Shown here in pieces: positions 31,804 to 40,673 of a stretch of DNA of 64,000 nucleotides. The notes beneath the pieces were generated by a model, which saw only the letters and a list, made by a program, of their open reading frames with translations, ran no database searches and was not told the DNA's origin. This stretch comes from Sphingomonas naasensis (lineage in GTDB: Bacteria; Pseudomonadota; Alphaproteobacteria; Sphingomonadales; Sphingomonadaceae): positions 124,001-188,000 of the forward strand of contig NZ_SRXU01000003.1 of NCBI RefSeq assembly GCF_004792695.1, given 5' to 3'. Position 1 is the first letter of the stretch. Every line of letters starts with the position of its first letter. A program made the position numbers and the translations under genes.

Positions 31804-31840
31804 TCAAGATAAGAAATTTATCTTGAAGTCAAGTATCTTG
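31804..31840 (-). promoter_or_regulatory. MarR operator cluster
   Basis: TCAAGATA (31804-31811) and TATCTTGA (31819-31826) form a perfect 8-bp inverted repeat with 7-nt spacing, followed by CAAG-TAT-CTTG (31830-31840). The repeats sit just upstream of marR, between a TTGACT -35-like and a TATCTT -10-like hexamer on the - strand. Strong candidate for autorepression. Confidence 0.75.
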
Positions 31841-31977
31841 CCTTGGTGACAAGCTATTTATCTTCGAAGCAAAACGACAGCCCCCGGCCGAAGCGACCTT
31901 CGGCACCGGCGTTAACAGGATAAAAGCGCGGATTCCTGCGGCTTTCAAGCCTTTTTCCGCCGCGCCTCACCCAAAGG

Positions 31978-33636
31978 TTAACGCGTCCGCGCCGCCGTTT
32001 TGGGCTTCTCCTCATAGTAAAGCGGCCCCAGCGCGTCGATGATCGCGATCGCGTCGAGCGCCTGCCCCGCCTCGACCCCGGCATCGACCGGACGGATCGT
32101 CAGCTCGGTCTTGTAGCCCTGCGCGGTGCTGCTGATCGGCATGCCCCCGCGCGAGGTCTGGAGGCGGCGGGTATAGTCGCTGCGCGCGACGATCACGAAG
32201 GCCGGCTTCCCCGCCGCGCGAGTCACTTCGGCGGCGCGCAGCAGGGTCATCTCCTGGACCAGCGCCGAGGACGGCGTGTTGCCGATGAACTCCACCTTGG
32301 TGGTCCCGTCGGGATTGGCCCTGGTGCGGAAGCCGTCGGTGCGATCGATCCCGCCGAGCAGGCTGGTGCCGAAGGTCAGCGCCCCGCCGACGAGCGCACC
32401 GAGGATGTTCGGCCGGGCGCGCTCATAGTCGACCACCGCGCGCGGCGTCTCGGGGGCGAGCAGCGCGCTGGAAACCGCTTCGGTCAGCGTCTTCTGCCGA
32501 TTGTCGGCGAGCCTCTTCGAATAGCTCGCCGCATCGGGCACCAGCGCGCCGTCCTTAGCGGGCACCGCGAGCTTGAGCGCGCCGAGCAGCTCGATCGTCG
32601 CGGCATCCTGCGGCATCGGATTGCCGACGAGCCGCGCGATCGCATCGGGAACGCGGGCTTCGGCGACCGCGATGCGCGCCTCGACCTGGCGCTGGCGCGT
32701 CTCGAGATAGCGATCCAGGCCCTCCCAGCTCATGCCCCCGAAACTCAGCGTGGCGGCGCCCTGCGGCGAGGGCGCCGGGCGCGCTGCCGCCACATGGCGC
32801 TGCAGTTCGGCGAGTTCACCGCGCGCACCCGCCACATCGCCGGTCGCGGCGCGCGCATAGGCGATGTCCAGCTTCATTATCGCGCCGATGATCAGGGCCT
32901 GCGACCCGACATCGCGGATCGCGAAGGCGGCCGACGCCAGCGGCGCGACCGGCCAGTCGAACTTCACCGCCGGTGCCAGCGCGACCACGCCGGCGAAATT
33001 GCCGATCTCGGCTTCCTTCATCAGCGCGATGCCGGCCGATCTGGGCGACAGCCTGGCGGTGGTGAGCCACGGCGAGGTCGAAGCGCTACCCACCGGCCGC
33101 GCCGCCTGCAGCACCGTCGCCGTCACGCGCTGGACGTCGAGCGACCAGGGGCGCGCCGCGCCCGCGCGGTTCGCCAGCGGCACCGCGCCGGCAAGGTCGC
33201 CCGACTGCGCCAGTGCGAGCGCCCGCAGCAGATCGAGCGAGACGCCCATGCTGCGCTGATAGAAGCGATCGGCGGCGAGCCCGCCCGCGGCGTTGATCGC
33301 GAGATCGAGATCGGCGATCGCCGCGGCCGCATCGCCCGTCTCGAGCCGCGCCGCCGCGCGTGCGCGCAGCAAGTGAGCCTTGCGCAGCGTCTGGGTCGGC
33401 AGGAGGCGCGGGCTGGCGAGCGCGCGCGTGCACGCCGCGATCACCCCCAGCGGCGCAGCCCCCGCCCTGCCGAAGAAAGAATAGGGCTGGCTCGCCTCGC
33501 CGCGCATCCCGTCATTCTGCTTGCCGGGGTGGACCCGGCCGTCGCAGCGCTCGAAATCCTGCTTGTCCGATGCCGATGCCGGCGTCGCAGCGAGCGCGCC
33601 GAGCGCCAGCAACGCCAGAGCGTTCCGCTTTTTCAT
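31978..33636 (-). CDS. exported TPR-like hypothetical protein
   Basis: A 552-aa protein with Sec signal (MKKRNALALLALGALAATPA SASA-type cleavage) at its start. Residues about 60-290 are helical repeats of TPR character (RKAHLLRARAAARLETGDAA, LALAQSGDLAGAVPLANRAG, LDIAYARAATGDVAGARGEL). The rest is a C-terminal alpha/beta region (AGKPAFVIVARSDYTRRLQT, QALDAIAIIDALGPLYYEEK) of unknown fold. ATG 33636 has GGGGGG eight bases upstream. It is predicted periplasmic. Nothing around it reveals a role. Confidence 0.7.
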   Translation of the reverse strand: MKKRNALALLALGALAATPASASDKQDFERCDGRVHPGKQNDGMRGEASQPYSFFGRAGAAPLGVIAACTRALASPRLLPTQTLRKAHLLRARAAARLETGDAAAAIADLDLAINAAGGLAADRFYQRSMGVSLDLLRALALAQSGDLAGAVPLANRAGAARPWSLDVQRVTATVLQAARPVGSASTSPWLTTARLSPRSAGIALMKEAEIGNFAGVVALAPAVKFDWPVAPLASAAFAIRDVGSQALIIGAIMKLDIAYARAATGDVAGARGELAELQRHVAAARPAPSPQGAATLSFGGMSWEGLDRYLETRQRQVEARIAVAEARVPDAIARLVGNPMPQDAATIELLGALKLAVPAKDGALVPDAASYSKRLADNRQKTLTEAVSSALLAPETPRAVVDYERARPNILGALVGGALTFGTSLLGGIDRTDGFRTRANPDGTTKVEFIGNTPSSALVQEMTLLRAAEVTRAAGKPAFVIVARSDYTRRLQTSRGGMPISSTAQGYKTELTIRPVDAGVEAGQALDAIAIIDALGPLYYEEKPKTAARTR

Positions 33637-33796
33637 TTCCAATACCCCCCGATATTTGCGCGAGGATATTCACACATCTGGCAGCGAGCAAGCAGATCAT
33701 GCGCTGATCGCTGCGCGATTATCAGATTATTCGCGAATGACTGAATCCGCCGCTATCAGCCTTGTGCCGCCGCGACTTTTCCCTAGTTCGGTGCGA

Positions 33797-34054
33797 ATGG
33801 ACTTCGACGATCAGCTCCGCCGCTATTTCGGCACCACCGACCTCGCCACGCTCGCCCCCGAAGCCGTTGCCACGGGCAACGAGCGCATCCGCGTCGATCT
33901 GGGCCTCGAGACCGACCGCAACCGCCGCTTCGCGCTCTGGGCGCTGCTCCACATCCTCGGCGGCGCGCCCGATCTCGACGTGACCTTCGAGCAGGAGGCC
34001 GATCGCGAGGCGGCGCGCAACTTCATGGACCTGCTCGCCGCCGATCAGGGCTGA
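33797..34054 (+). CDS. small conserved acidic protein
   Basis: An 85-aa cytoplasmic protein starting MDFDDQLRRYFGTTDLATLA. It contains one helix-rich domain (NRRFALWALLHILGGAPDLD, FEQEADREAARNFMDLLAAD). ATG 33797 gives a compact protein; the frame is open farther left to 33737 with a second ATG but no better ribosome site. Similar small proteins are remembered from sphingomonads without an assigned function. Confidence 0.6.
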   Translation: MDFDDQLRRYFGTTDLATLAPEAVATGNERIRVDLGLETDRNRRFALWALLHILGGAPDLDVTFEQEADREAARNFMDLLAADQG

Positions 34055-34181
34055 AGCCCGCCGGGCGAGGCGCCGGAAAATTCGTCGATCCAAAGTGCGG
34101 GATTGGTCGAAAGCCCCTCGACGCGCGCAGCCTCGATATCGATGCACCGGCCGGAAAAGCGTCGAAGACTGGGGAAACGGC

Positions 34182-34700
34182 ATGTTGGGTATGAACCGCG
34201 CGGCACGGCGAGTGGCCGGGATCTGGCTTGGCGCGGTCGCCGTCTCGTTCGGGCTCGGGCTCGTCAGCGTGTCGGCGGCGGCACAGACCTATCCGATCAA
34301 CAATCCTGTCGTCACGCGGATCGGGGCGTGGGATGCCCGCGCCGTCAGCGTCGAATATGTCAAGAACTACAAGACGACGGACCGGATCAAGGTCACTGCC
34401 GTCCTGAAGAACACGAGCAGCCTCCCCCTTCCCGTCACGCGAAGCAGCTTCTTCTTCGCGCTGTACAGCGGTTATATGTCGAAGCCGGTGCTTCCGGCTG
34501 AATTCGATGCGGGCCCCGTCGTCGGCTTTGCCCAGCTCATCAAGCCGGGTCAGGAAACCAGGATCGTCGTGAGCTTCGAGGTTTTTGGCGACGGCCAGAA
34601 GCAGATGCGGATCTTCCAGATGGTGGCGAGGAATGGGCCCGATTACGCCACCAATTATTACAACAAGGGCGGCATGTATAGCATTTCGGGGCCGAATTGA
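34182..34700 (+). CDS. exported hypothetical protein with beta-sandwich-like domain
   Basis: A 172-aa protein with an N-terminal signal (RRVAGIWLGAVAVSFGLGLV then SVSAAAQT cleavage region). A mature domain follows with Ig or beta-sandwich pattern (TDRIKVTAVLKNTSSLPLPV, IKPGQETRIVVSFEVFGDGQ, GPDYATNYYNKGGMYSISGP). ATG 34182 has GGGGAA about 6 nt upstream; ATG 34191 is an alternative. Slightly lower GC than neighbours. No function recognised. Confidence 0.65.
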   Translation: MLGMNRAARRVAGIWLGAVAVSFGLGLVSVSAAAQTYPINNPVVTRIGAWDARAVSVEYVKNYKTTDRIKVTAVLKNTSSLPLPVTRSSFFFALYSGYMSKPVLPAEFDAGPVVGFAQLIKPGQETRIVVSFEVFGDGQKQMRIFQMVARNGPDYATNYYNKGGMYSISGPN

Positions 34701-34758
34701 GCGGGCGGGTCCCGATCGAGATCGCGCGCGCCCGACGGGGACGCGAGCCCGCCACCGG

Positions 34759-36384
34759 CTAGCAGCAGTTCAGGTCCTTCCACGTCGCGGTGTAGCGGAA
34801 CGACGCCGTCAGTTGCGCCAGATCGGCCCGCAAATGCGCGCGCGCCTGCGCGAGCAGCGCAGGCACCTGCCCGGAGGCAGGATCGCGCGGTGTGACGGTG
34901 ATCGGCGCCAATAGCGCCTCGGCCGCCGCGAACCTGCCCTCTGCCATCATCATGGTCGCGGCGGTCACCTGGATCTGGGTGGCCTGAGGCGCGAGCAACG
35001 CGGCCTTCAGCAAGGCATTGAGCGTCTTTTCGGACAGGAATTGCGGCGCGGTCGACAGGCTTTCGACCCATCCGTAGAGCGCCGGATAATAGTCCGGATC
35101 GGCCCGCCATGCCCGTGCGAACCAGTTGCGCGCCTCGCGGAACTCGGCAGCCGCGATGGCGGCCTGCCCGCGCCCCGCGATCAGGTGCCGCAAGCCCTTC
35201 AGATACAGCAGCTCGGGATCCGCCGGCGCCGATTCCAGCAGCGCATCGAGCGTCGCATCCGCCCGCTCCGGCGCGCCATAGAGGATTTGCGCCTGCGCCA
35301 GCACGCGCCGCCCGAAGGCGTCGCTCCAGTGCGCCACCGCATCCTCGGCCCGTCGCAGCACGGCTTGTTGGCGATCGGGCTCGGGGATGCCGATCCGCAT
35401 CGCCGCCTGATCGAGCAGCAGCGCATCCGCCGACCGCGGCAGCCGCGAAACGATGACATCGGGAACCGTGAAGCCGGTCGCCGTCGCGCGGATATAGGTC
35501 GCTTCATGCCGGTATCGCCACAGCCTCGCATGCAGCGCCTTCATGCTCGTCCCGAACGCGCGCTCGAATGCCGCGACGGGCGCCGTCCCGCTGCGCGTCT
35601 CCGCAAGGAAGCGTTCGAACGCCTTCCTGCGCGCGGGATCCGCCAGAATATAATGGACGAGCAACGCGCTCTGCGCGGAATAGAGCTGCCCGCGGTCGAT
35701 TTGGCCGGCGACGATCTTCTCGATCGGCTCCCAGCGTTCGACGTCGAGCTCGAGCGCGAGGCTCGGATGGCCTCTGCCATATTCGATGGTGTCGCCGAGG
35801 AAGCGCGTGGTCGCGAGATTCAGCGTGAAGCCGTCGACATACCAGGCCGGCAGATAGTCGCCGCGGGCGTTCTGGAGCAGGAAATGGCGGCTATATTCGG
35901 TGAACAGCCAGACGTCGCTGTAGCGCGGCGTCCTCGCTCTCTGCATGTCCCAGCGCATGTCCGCCGCCAGAACCACGCCCGTCGCGGCGGCGGAATAATA
36001 GCCGGTGGCAAACTGGCCCGCCGAAAGGCTTTGCCGCCGCAGCCGCTCCACCTGGCTGGCGCCCGTCAACAGATAGACCGCGAGTGGGGGCGCCGGTGCG
36101 GGCGCGGCGGTCCGGGTGAGCAGGCGAAGCAGCTGATCGAACCGCTCGAGCCGCGCCGCCATTTCTCGCGCCTGGGCCTCGTCGACGGCGTAGAGAGTGA
36201 AGTTGGCGCTTTCGGCGCGCAACCATTTCGACCGCGCCCGATCGCGCTCTCCGGTGACCACGACGTCGTCCGCGGACGATTGCCGCGGCGCGGGAGGCTG
36301 TGGCCGCTCCTGCGCCCCGGCGGGCGCGAGCAAGGCCAGCGCAAGCGGCACGGCCAGCAACGCGGCAGCGCGCTGTTGCATCAT
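34759..36384 (-). CDS. gluzincin-like (DUF1570-type) exported protein with degenerate metal site
   Basis: A 541-aa protein with Sec signal (MMQQRAAALLAVPLALALLA). Its first half looks like the peptidase MA/DUF1570 fold: NFTLYAVDEAQAREMAARLE, PPLAVYLLTGASQVERL, then VWLFTEYSRHFLLQNARGDY and PAWYVDGFTLNLAT. In active relatives the equivalent of TEYSRH is HEYxHH and the later PAWYVDG carries a Glu. Here the first His and the Glu are replaced, so it is probably catalytically dead. The second half is TPR-like (LLYLKGLRHLIAGRGQAAIA). It overlaps the upstream acetyltransferase by four bases (ATGA). Confidence 0.75.
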   Translation of the reverse strand: MMQQRAAALLAVPLALALLAPAGAQERPQPPAPRQSSADDVVVTGERDRARSKWLRAESANFTLYAVDEAQAREMAARLERFDQLLRLLTRTAAPAPAPPLAVYLLTGASQVERLRRQSLSAGQFATGYYSAAATGVVLAADMRWDMQRARTPRYSDVWLFTEYSRHFLLQNARGDYLPAWYVDGFTLNLATTRFLGDTIEYGRGHPSLALELDVERWEPIEKIVAGQIDRGQLYSAQSALLVHYILADPARRKAFERFLAETRSGTAPVAAFERAFGTSMKALHARLWRYRHEATYIRATATGFTVPDVIVSRLPRSADALLLDQAAMRIGIPEPDRQQAVLRRAEDAVAHWSDAFGRRVLAQAQILYGAPERADATLDALLESAPADPELLYLKGLRHLIAGRGQAAIAAAEFREARNWFARAWRADPDYYPALYGWVESLSTAPQFLSEKTLNALLKAALLAPQATQIQVTAATMMMAEGRFAAAEALLAPITVTPRDPASGQVPALLAQARAHLRADLAQLTASFRYTATWKDLNCC

Positions 36385-37112
36385 CCCGTCGCAGGCCCGG
36401 AGTCCGCGCGGTCGTCAGCCCGGCCATTTGCCGGGCGCGGGACAAGGTTTGTCACGTTGACCGCGCAGCGCACGCGAAACCCCAGGCTTTCATACAGCGC
36501 GATCGCGCCGCGATTGTCGGCATAGGCGTGAAGGAAGGGCGTCTCGCCGCGCGCGACGATCCGTTCGGCCACCACGCGCATCAGCCGGCCGGCATAGCCG
36601 CGGCCGCGCCAGCCGGGATGGGTGCAGACGCCGCTGACCTCGGTGAAGCCCGCGGGCTTCATCCGCTCACCCGCCATCGCCACCAGCCGCCCCTCGTCGC
36701 GAATGCCGATGAAGCCGCCGAGCCGGTGTGTGCGGGCGAAATAGGGGCCGGGCTCGGTCAGCGTCGCCAGCGCGAGCATCTCGGCGGCGTCGGCGTCGCC
36801 CAGCGCGACGAAGTCGATATCCGCGCCGCCGGCGAGCGTCTCCGCGATCATCTGCACGCCCATGCGGTGCGTCGTCGCCTGCGCGCCGGGCACCGGCGGC
36901 AGCGGGTCCTTCTGCAGCACGATCGCGGGCCCGGTGGCACGGATCAGCGTGCCGAGCGCCGCCAGCGATGCGGGCGCGTGATCGCCGGTCGCGGCGAAGA
37001 TCGCATGGTCCTGGTCGTAGCGCAGCGCCGCCCCCGCGCCACGCGCGAGGTCGCGTTGCGTGCTGCGCAGCGCGGTCCAGGCGGGGCGATCGAGCGGATG
37101 CGGGTCAGCCAT
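36381..37112 (-). CDS. GNAT family N-acetyltransferase
   Basis: A 243-aa acetyltransferase of the FR47-like kind. The N-terminal half is divergent and the C-terminal half holds the GNAT core (EVSGVCTHPGWRGRGYAGRL MRV-type motif A, AYADNRGAIALYESLGFRVR). AAGGGG lies close to ATG 37112. Coupled by ATGA overlap to the protease-like gene. The region upstream has an array of GCGCAA inverted half-sites. Substrate unknown. Confidence 0.85.
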   Translation of the reverse strand: MADPHPLDRPAWTALRSTQRDLARGAGAALRYDQDHAIFAATGDHAPASLAALGTLIRATGPAIVLQKDPLPPVPGAQATTHRMGVQMIAETLAGGADIDFVALGDADAAEMLALATLTEPGPYFARTHRLGGFIGIRDEGRLVAMAGERMKPAGFTEVSGVCTHPGWRGRGYAGRLMRVVAERIVARGETPFLHAYADNRGAIALYESLGFRVRCAVNVTNLVPRPANGRADDRADSGPATG

Positions 37113-37219
37113 GCCTCCCCTTCCCTAGGCCAATCGCCGGGCGCTTCCAAAATAGGATTTCGCGTGCGACGCCCGCGCGTCGCTCTTTGAATCCGTCGAT
37201 CCGATTTTCCTACCGAATT

Positions 37220-37281
37220 GCGCAATATTGTTGCGCGTCCGCGCAACACTCGCGAACTTCTACTGCGACTCTTGCGACTCT
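37220..37281. promoter_or_regulatory. overlapping inverted repeats GCGCAA/TTGCGC and 9-bp tandem repeat
   Basis: GCGCAA (37220), TTGCGC (37231) and GCGCAA (37241) make two overlapping inverted repeats with 5- and 4-nt spacers. Two tandem copies of TGCGACTCT follow at 37264-37281. They lie about 110-170 bp upstream of the acetyltransferase start in a gap of 212 bp without genes. Candidate operator for that operon. Confidence 0.5.
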
Positions 37282-37324
37282 AGGCGCGGCGAATCCGTCA
37301 AAACGCCGCGCCCGGTATCCTACA

Positions 37325-39100
37325 TCAATGATTGTGCCGCGGTGTCTTCTCGCTGGTCCGGCGATATTTGAGCGCGAAGTCGAGCACCCCGCCCTCGCCC
37401 AGCTGGCCCACCTTCTCGCGGTACAGCTCTTCCCACGGCGTGTTGCTCTCGGGGATCGGCGGCGCCGGCTCGGCCTTGCGCCGGGCGATCTCGTCGGGCT
37501 CGACCAGGGCGTCGCAGGTCCCCGCGTTAAGATCGATGCGGATCACGTCGCCGGTCCGCAGCCACGATAGGCCGCCCCCCGCCGCGCTCTCGGGCGAGGC
37601 ATTGAGGATCGACGGGCTGTCCGAGGTGCCCGACTGGCGCCCGTCGCCGAGCGTCGGCAGGCTCATGATACCGCGCTGGATCAGATGATCGGGCGGCTGC
37701 ATGTTGACCACCTCGGCCGAGCCGGGCCAGCCGATCGGCCCCGCGCCGCGGATGACGAGGATGCAATTCTCGTCGATGTTCAGCGCCGGATCGTTGATCC
37801 GGTGGTGATAGTCGTCCGATCCGTCGAACAGGATCGCCCGCCCCTCGAACACGCCCTCCTGCCCCGGTCGCGAGAGATAGCGGGCTTCGAAATCGGGGCC
37901 GATCACGCTGGTCTTCATGATCGCGATGTCGAACAGATTGCCCGAGAGGACGAGGAACCCGGCCTTGTGCTTGAGCGGCTTGTGCCAGCCGAAGATGACC
38001 TCGCTATCAGTGGCGCTGCGACCCGCGACATTTTCGGCGAGCGTCCTGCCGGTGCAGGTCATCACGCTGCCGTCGAGCGCGCCATTGGCGAGCATCTCGG
38101 TGAGCACCGCGGGGATGCCGCCGGCGCGGTGGAAGCGCTCGGACAGAAACGCGCCCGCGGGCTGCATGTTGACGATCAGCGGCAGGTCATAGCCCTGACG
38201 CCAATCGTCCGGGGTGATCTCGATCCCGGCATGCGCGGCCATGGCGACAAGGTGCGGCTGGGCGTTGGTCGAGCCGCCGATCGCGGTGAGCAGCTTGATC
38301 GCGTTGAGGAAGCTCGCCTTGCTGAGGATCTTCGACGGGCGGAGGTCCTCATAGGCCATCTCGACGATGCGCTTGCCGGTCTCGTAGGCGATCTGGCCGC
38401 GCTCGCGATACGGCGCCGGGATCATCGCGCAGCCGGGCAGGCTCATCCCCAGCCCCTCGGCGATCGAGTTCATCGTCGAAGCGGTGCCCATCGTGTTGCA
38501 ATGGCCCGGCGACGGCGCGCTCTCCATCGCGCGCTTGAGGAACTCCTCCTCGTCGATCTCCCCCGCCGCCATCTTGCGGCGGCTGCGCCAGATCACCGTG
38601 CCGCTGCCCACCAGCTCGCCTTCGTGCCAGCCGTCGAGCATCGGCCCGCCCGACAGCACGATCGCCGGGATGTCGACGGTCGAGGCGGCCATCAGCGAGC
38701 TCGGCGTGGTCTTGTCGCAGCCGGTGGTCAGGATCACCGCGTCGATCGGATAGCCGTTGAGGATCTCGACCAGGCCGAGATAGGCGAGGTTGCGGTCGAG
38801 CGCGGCTGTAGGCCGGCGGCAATTCTCGAAGATCGGGTGGAGCGGAAACTCCATCGGCACGCCCCCGGCGGCGAGGATGCCTTCCCGCGCGCGCTTCACC
38901 GTCTCGAGATGGACCCGGTTGCACGGCGCGATGTCGCTGCCCGATTGCGCGATGCCGATGATCGGCTTGCCCGAGCGCAGCTCGTCGGGGGTGATGCCGT
39001 AGTTCATGAAGCGCTCGAGATAGAGCGCGGCCATGTCGCTGCGGCCGGGCGCGGCGAACCATTCGCGTGAGCGGAACGGGCGGGCGGGCGTACGGGTCAT
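37325..39100 (-). CDS. xylD: xylonate dehydratase (IlvD/Edd family)
   Basis: Dehydrates D-xylonate to 2-keto-3-deoxy-xylonate in the Weimberg route. An Fe-S dehydratase of 591 aa. Cluster and substrate cysteines lie in SDIAPCNRVH, TTGCDKTTPSSLM and SPGHCNTMGTASTMNSI. Other family blocks are AIGGSTNAQPHLVAMAAHAG and EGRAILFDGSDDYHHRINDP. AGAGGA stands 4 nt before ATG 39100. It lies 76 bp downstream of the sugar transporter and is probably co-transcribed from the operator-controlled promoter at 40628. Confidence 0.9.
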   Translation of the reverse strand: MTRTPARPFRSREWFAAPGRSDMAALYLERFMNYGITPDELRSGKPIIGIAQSGSDIAPCNRVHLETVKRAREGILAAGGVPMEFPLHPIFENCRRPTAALDRNLAYLGLVEILNGYPIDAVILTTGCDKTTPSSLMAASTVDIPAIVLSGGPMLDGWHEGELVGSGTVIWRSRRKMAAGEIDEEEFLKRAMESAPSPGHCNTMGTASTMNSIAEGLGMSLPGCAMIPAPYRERGQIAYETGKRIVEMAYEDLRPSKILSKASFLNAIKLLTAIGGSTNAQPHLVAMAAHAGIEITPDDWRQGYDLPLIVNMQPAGAFLSERFHRAGGIPAVLTEMLANGALDGSVMTCTGRTLAENVAGRSATDSEVIFGWHKPLKHKAGFLVLSGNLFDIAIMKTSVIGPDFEARYLSRPGQEGVFEGRAILFDGSDDYHHRINDPALNIDENCILVIRGAGPIGWPGSAEVVNMQPPDHLIQRGIMSLPTLGDGRQSGTSDSPSILNASPESAAGGGLSWLRTGDVIRIDLNAGTCDALVEPDEIARRKAEPAPPIPESNTPWEELYREKVGQLGEGGVLDFALKYRRTSEKTPRHNH

Positions 39101-39119
39101 ATCATCCTCTTGTCGTGCA

Positions 39120-39152
39120 GAGGGGCGCAGGCCTCGCGGCCCGCGCCCCCCT
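39120..39152 (-). repeat. intercistronic hairpin between transporter and xylD
   Basis: GGGGCGC-AGGCC and GGCC-CGCGCCCC form a nearly perfect GC-rich stem in the 76-bp gap. No T run follows on the - strand, so mRNA stabilisation or partial attenuation is more likely than full termination. Confidence 0.4.
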
Positions 39153-39176
39153 CGGATTGTCGGCGCGGGAGGCGGA

Positions 39177-40583
39177 TCAGCCTTCCATCGCCTCCAGTTC
39201 CTTGCCCTTGGTCTCCTGGATCAGCTTTGAGACCAGGAAGAAGGAGATCACTGCGCAGACGGCATAGAAGCTGTAGCTCAGCGTCAGCCCCAAATTGGCG
39301 GCCATCGACGGGAAGGTCAGGCTGATCGCGAAGTTCGCGGTCCATTGCGCCAACCCGCAGACCGCAAGCGCAGAGCCGCGGATCTGGTTCGGGAACATCT
39401 CGCCGAGCATCACCCACATCACCGGGCCCCAGCTCAAATTGAAGAAGATCACATAGGCGTTCGCCGCGTAGAAAGCGAAAATGCCCATGTTAGGCTCGAG
39501 TACGAGATCCTTGCCGTTCTCAAGATGGCCGGTGCTGAAGGCATAGACCATCGCGAACAGCGCCACCGACATGCCGGCCGAACCGATCAGGAGCAACGGC
39601 TTGCGGCCGATCTTGTCGATCACGAGGATCGTGAAGATGCACGCCGCGATCGACACGCCGCCCGAGACGATGTTGTTGCGCAGCGCATCGGCCTCGCTGA
39701 AGCCTGCGAGTTGCCAGAGCGTGGCGCCGTAATAGAAGATCACGTTGATGCCGACGAGCTGCTGGAAGATCGCCAGCATCAGGCCCGCCCAGATGATCGG
39801 CCGCAGCCCGCCGCGAACGGGGTCGAGAATGTCGGAGAGACGCGGTCGGTGATCCGCGCTGAGCGAGTTGCGGATCTCGGCGACCTTGAGGTCCGCCGCA
39901 GTGGCGCCGAACAGGTTGGTGAGCACCTTGCGCGCATCGTCGTCGCGCCCCTTGACCACCAGATAGCGCGGGCTCTCCGGAATGGTGAACAGGGCCAGCA
40001 GATAGACCGTCGCGGGGATTACCTGGACCCAGAGCATCCAGCGCCATGCCGGAAAGCCCCAAATGTCCGCGGTCGAATCCGCGCCGGCGGCCTGTTGGAA
40101 GAAATAGTTAGAGACGAACGCGCCGGTCAGACCGGTGATGATCATCACCTGCTGGATGCTCGACATGCGACCGCGGGTACGGGCCGGCGTCACTTCGCTG
40201 ATATAAACCGGCGCGGTAACGCTGGCCGCGCCGACGCCGAGCCCGCCGATGAAGCGTGCGAGGATGAACAGCACCGGCGACCCGGCGGCACCCGATCCGA
40301 GCGCGCTGATGATGAACAGAATCGCTGCGAGGATCATCACGTTGCGGCGACCGATGACGTCCGCGAGCCGGCCCGCACTGAAGGCGCCGATGGCGCAGCC
40401 GACGAGCAATGCGCCGGTCAGCAGCCCCTCGCCCAGCGCGCCGACGCCGAACGTGGCGGCGAGCCCCTTGTGGGTGCCGTTGATCACCCCGCTATCGAAG
40501 CCGAACATGAAGCCGCCCACCGTCGCTACCGCGACGATGGCCAGAATGAGAGCGCCGTTAACCCTCTCGGCAGTTTGATTCAT
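39177..40583 (-). CDS. xylE: MFS sugar:proton symporter (xylose transporter)
   Basis: An inner-membrane transporter of 468 aa with 12 predicted helices. It carries sugar-porter signatures: GRLADVIGRRNVMIL after TM2, LARFIGGLGVGAASVTAPVYISE (split here by position) in TM4, WRWMLWVQVIPA, PESPRYLVVKGR before the central loop, QQLVGINVIFYYG in TM7 (typical sugar-binding), and IDKIGRKPLLLIG. The QQLVGIN block and operator at 40628 argue for xylose. ATG 40583 has GAGGAAG upstream; the longer frame to 40667 reads through the operator. The symbol follows the Caulobacter and E. coli usage. Confidence 0.88.
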   Translation of the reverse strand: MNQTAERVNGALILAIVAVATVGGFMFGFDSGVINGTHKGLAATFGVGALGEGLLTGALLVGCAIGAFSAGRLADVIGRRNVMILAAILFIISALGSGAAGSPVLFILARFIGGLGVGAASVTAPVYISEVTPARTRGRMSSIQQVMIITGLTGAFVSNYFFQQAAGADSTADIWGFPAWRWMLWVQVIPATVYLLALFTIPESPRYLVVKGRDDDARKVLTNLFGATAADLKVAEIRNSLSADHRPRLSDILDPVRGGLRPIIWAGLMLAIFQQLVGINVIFYYGATLWQLAGFSEADALRNNIVSGGVSIAACIFTILVIDKIGRKPLLLIGSAGMSVALFAMVYAFSTGHLENGKDLVLEPNMGIFAFYAANAYVIFFNLSWGPVMWVMLGEMFPNQIRGSALAVCGLAQWTANFAISLTFPSMAANLGLTLSYSFYAVCAVISFFLVSKLIQETKGKELEAMEG

Positions 40584-40627
40584 CCGCACTTCCTCTCCTG
40601 TCCCCCCGCGCACGACCCGGCACGGTG

Positions 40628-40641
40628 TGTTAGCGGTAACG
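40628..40641 (-). promoter_or_regulatory. XylR operator before the transporter
   Basis: TGTTAGCGGTAACG is a slightly imperfect copy of the TGGTAGCGCTACCA palindrome, 45 bp before the transporter start. Confidence 0.65.
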
Positions 40642-40673
40642 GTGGCCCGGACGCCGAGGAAATGCAAGCGCCT

